Assembly: GCA_038326995.1 (NCBI GenBank)
Contig: JBBQKP010000220.1
Location: forward strand, 1-5,605
DNA length: 5,605 nucleotides
Direction of reading: 5' to 3'
Source: JBBQKP01 sp038326995
GTDB taxonomy: Bacteria > Planctomycetota > Phycisphaerae > Tepidisphaerales > Tepidisphaeraceae
Every line of letters begins with the position of its first letter. Within the stretch, counting starts at the first letter, position 1. The position numbers and the translations under genes were made by a program. The notes under the pieces were generated by a model, which was given only the letters and a program-made list of their open reading frames with translations, did no database searches and was not told where the DNA came from. Shown here piece by piece: positions 5,416 through 5,605 of the stretch.

Positions 5416-5455
5416 ATGTTCTCCAATCTGCCGCTCGTGCTATTCTTCCGGGCTC

Positions 5456-5605
5456 ATGTCTTTTGACGTCGAATTGCGGCTGCTTCTGTGTATCGCCATC
5501 AATGCCGCGATCCTGTTCACGCTGTTCAAGTCGCTTCGCTGTTTGACGTCCACGCTGCTCGTCTGGCTGCTGATTCAATACGTCAGCATCACCCTCACGG
5601 GCGTC
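5456..5605 (+). CDS. Unidentified membrane protein, N-terminal fragment cut by window edge
   Basis: Fifty codons are open from ATG at 5456 to the window end, beginning MSFDVELRLLLCIAINAAIL. Two hydrophobic stretches, about residues 8-24 and 31-48, are separated by a short basic segment (KSLRC), as in the start of a multi-pass inner-membrane protein. I do not recognise the family. There is no clear Shine-Dalgarno. The frame is also open upstream through the 15-bp repeat to at least 5324, where an in-frame GTG lies, but no in-frame ATG precedes 5456 in the stretch I read, and the hydrophobic segment begins right after this ATG, so I prefer this start. Any promoter must lie in or near the tandem repeat; I could not assign one. 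Confidence 0.55.
   Translation, partial: MSFDVELRLLLCIAINAAILFTLFKSLRCLTSTLLVWLLIQYVSITLTGV

Larger units (their letters stand above)
5015..5455. other. Gene-free, repeat-rich spacer after the pyrophosphatase gene
   Basis: About 440 bases hold no gene I can support. From the left they contain a strong hairpin terminator (5039-5075), about 100 bases without a recognisable feature, a decayed copy of the GTCCGGCAGGA element (5184-5238), a short shared module (5301-5324), a second TGTCCTGACG (5329-5338) exactly 100 bases after the first (5229-5238), and a 15-bp tandem repeat (5362-5415). A minus-strand frame at 5252-5578 is open but is built from the repeat and is not credible. Confidence 0.7.

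Noticed and set aside
5252..5578. Minus-strand open frame of 108 codons with LLETQ repeats
   Set aside because: The repeat motif is only the 15-bp tandem array read in reverse, and the frame starts antisense inside the hydrophobic plus-strand gene. No domain is seen.

Overview
The window is a GC-rich bacterial chromosome segment of ordinary housekeeping genes, separated by two long intergenic stretches full of repeats. The best guess for the host is a planctomycete-like bacterium, possibly Phycisphaerae or a relative. The reasons are a hexokinase of the family best known from eukaryotes, a long and divergent membrane pyrophosphatase, a lack of clear Shine-Dalgarno sequences at most starts, and modular hairpin repeats between genes. 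This assignment is inference from remembered family distributions; the window holds no rRNA or other marker that settles it.

Layout, left to right. Minus strand 1-1016: 5' three-quarters of a hexokinase gene, cut by the left window edge. 1017-1691: about 675 bases without a credible gene, filled with hairpins, a 25-bp perfect inverted repeat, a pair of imperfect direct repeats 86 bp apart, and a 16-bp-armed hairpin that has a decayed relative at the other end of the window. Minus strand 1692-2258: ilvN/ilvH, the regulatory subunit of acetolactate synthase, with no catalytic ilvB beside it. 2259-2440: divergent intergenic region with a candidate promoter (TTGACA / TATATT) and a small dyad. Plus strand 2441-5014: an 857-residue ion-pumping membrane pyrophosphatase, followed at once by a strong hairpin terminator. 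5015-5455: a second repeat-rich spacer, ending in a 15-bp tandem repeat. Plus strand 5456-5605: start of an unidentified membrane protein, cut by the right edge.

The genes do not form one operon. ilvN and the pyrophosphatase gene diverge. The hexokinase lies downstream of ilvN on the same strand but about 675 bp away, so a separate transcript is likely. Functionally they cover sugar phosphorylation, control of branched-chain amino-acid synthesis, and recovery of pyrophosphate energy as an ion gradient. No new defence system, mobile element or CRISPR array is visible. The least explained content is the repeat families in the two spacers and the divergent sequence of the pyrophosphatase.
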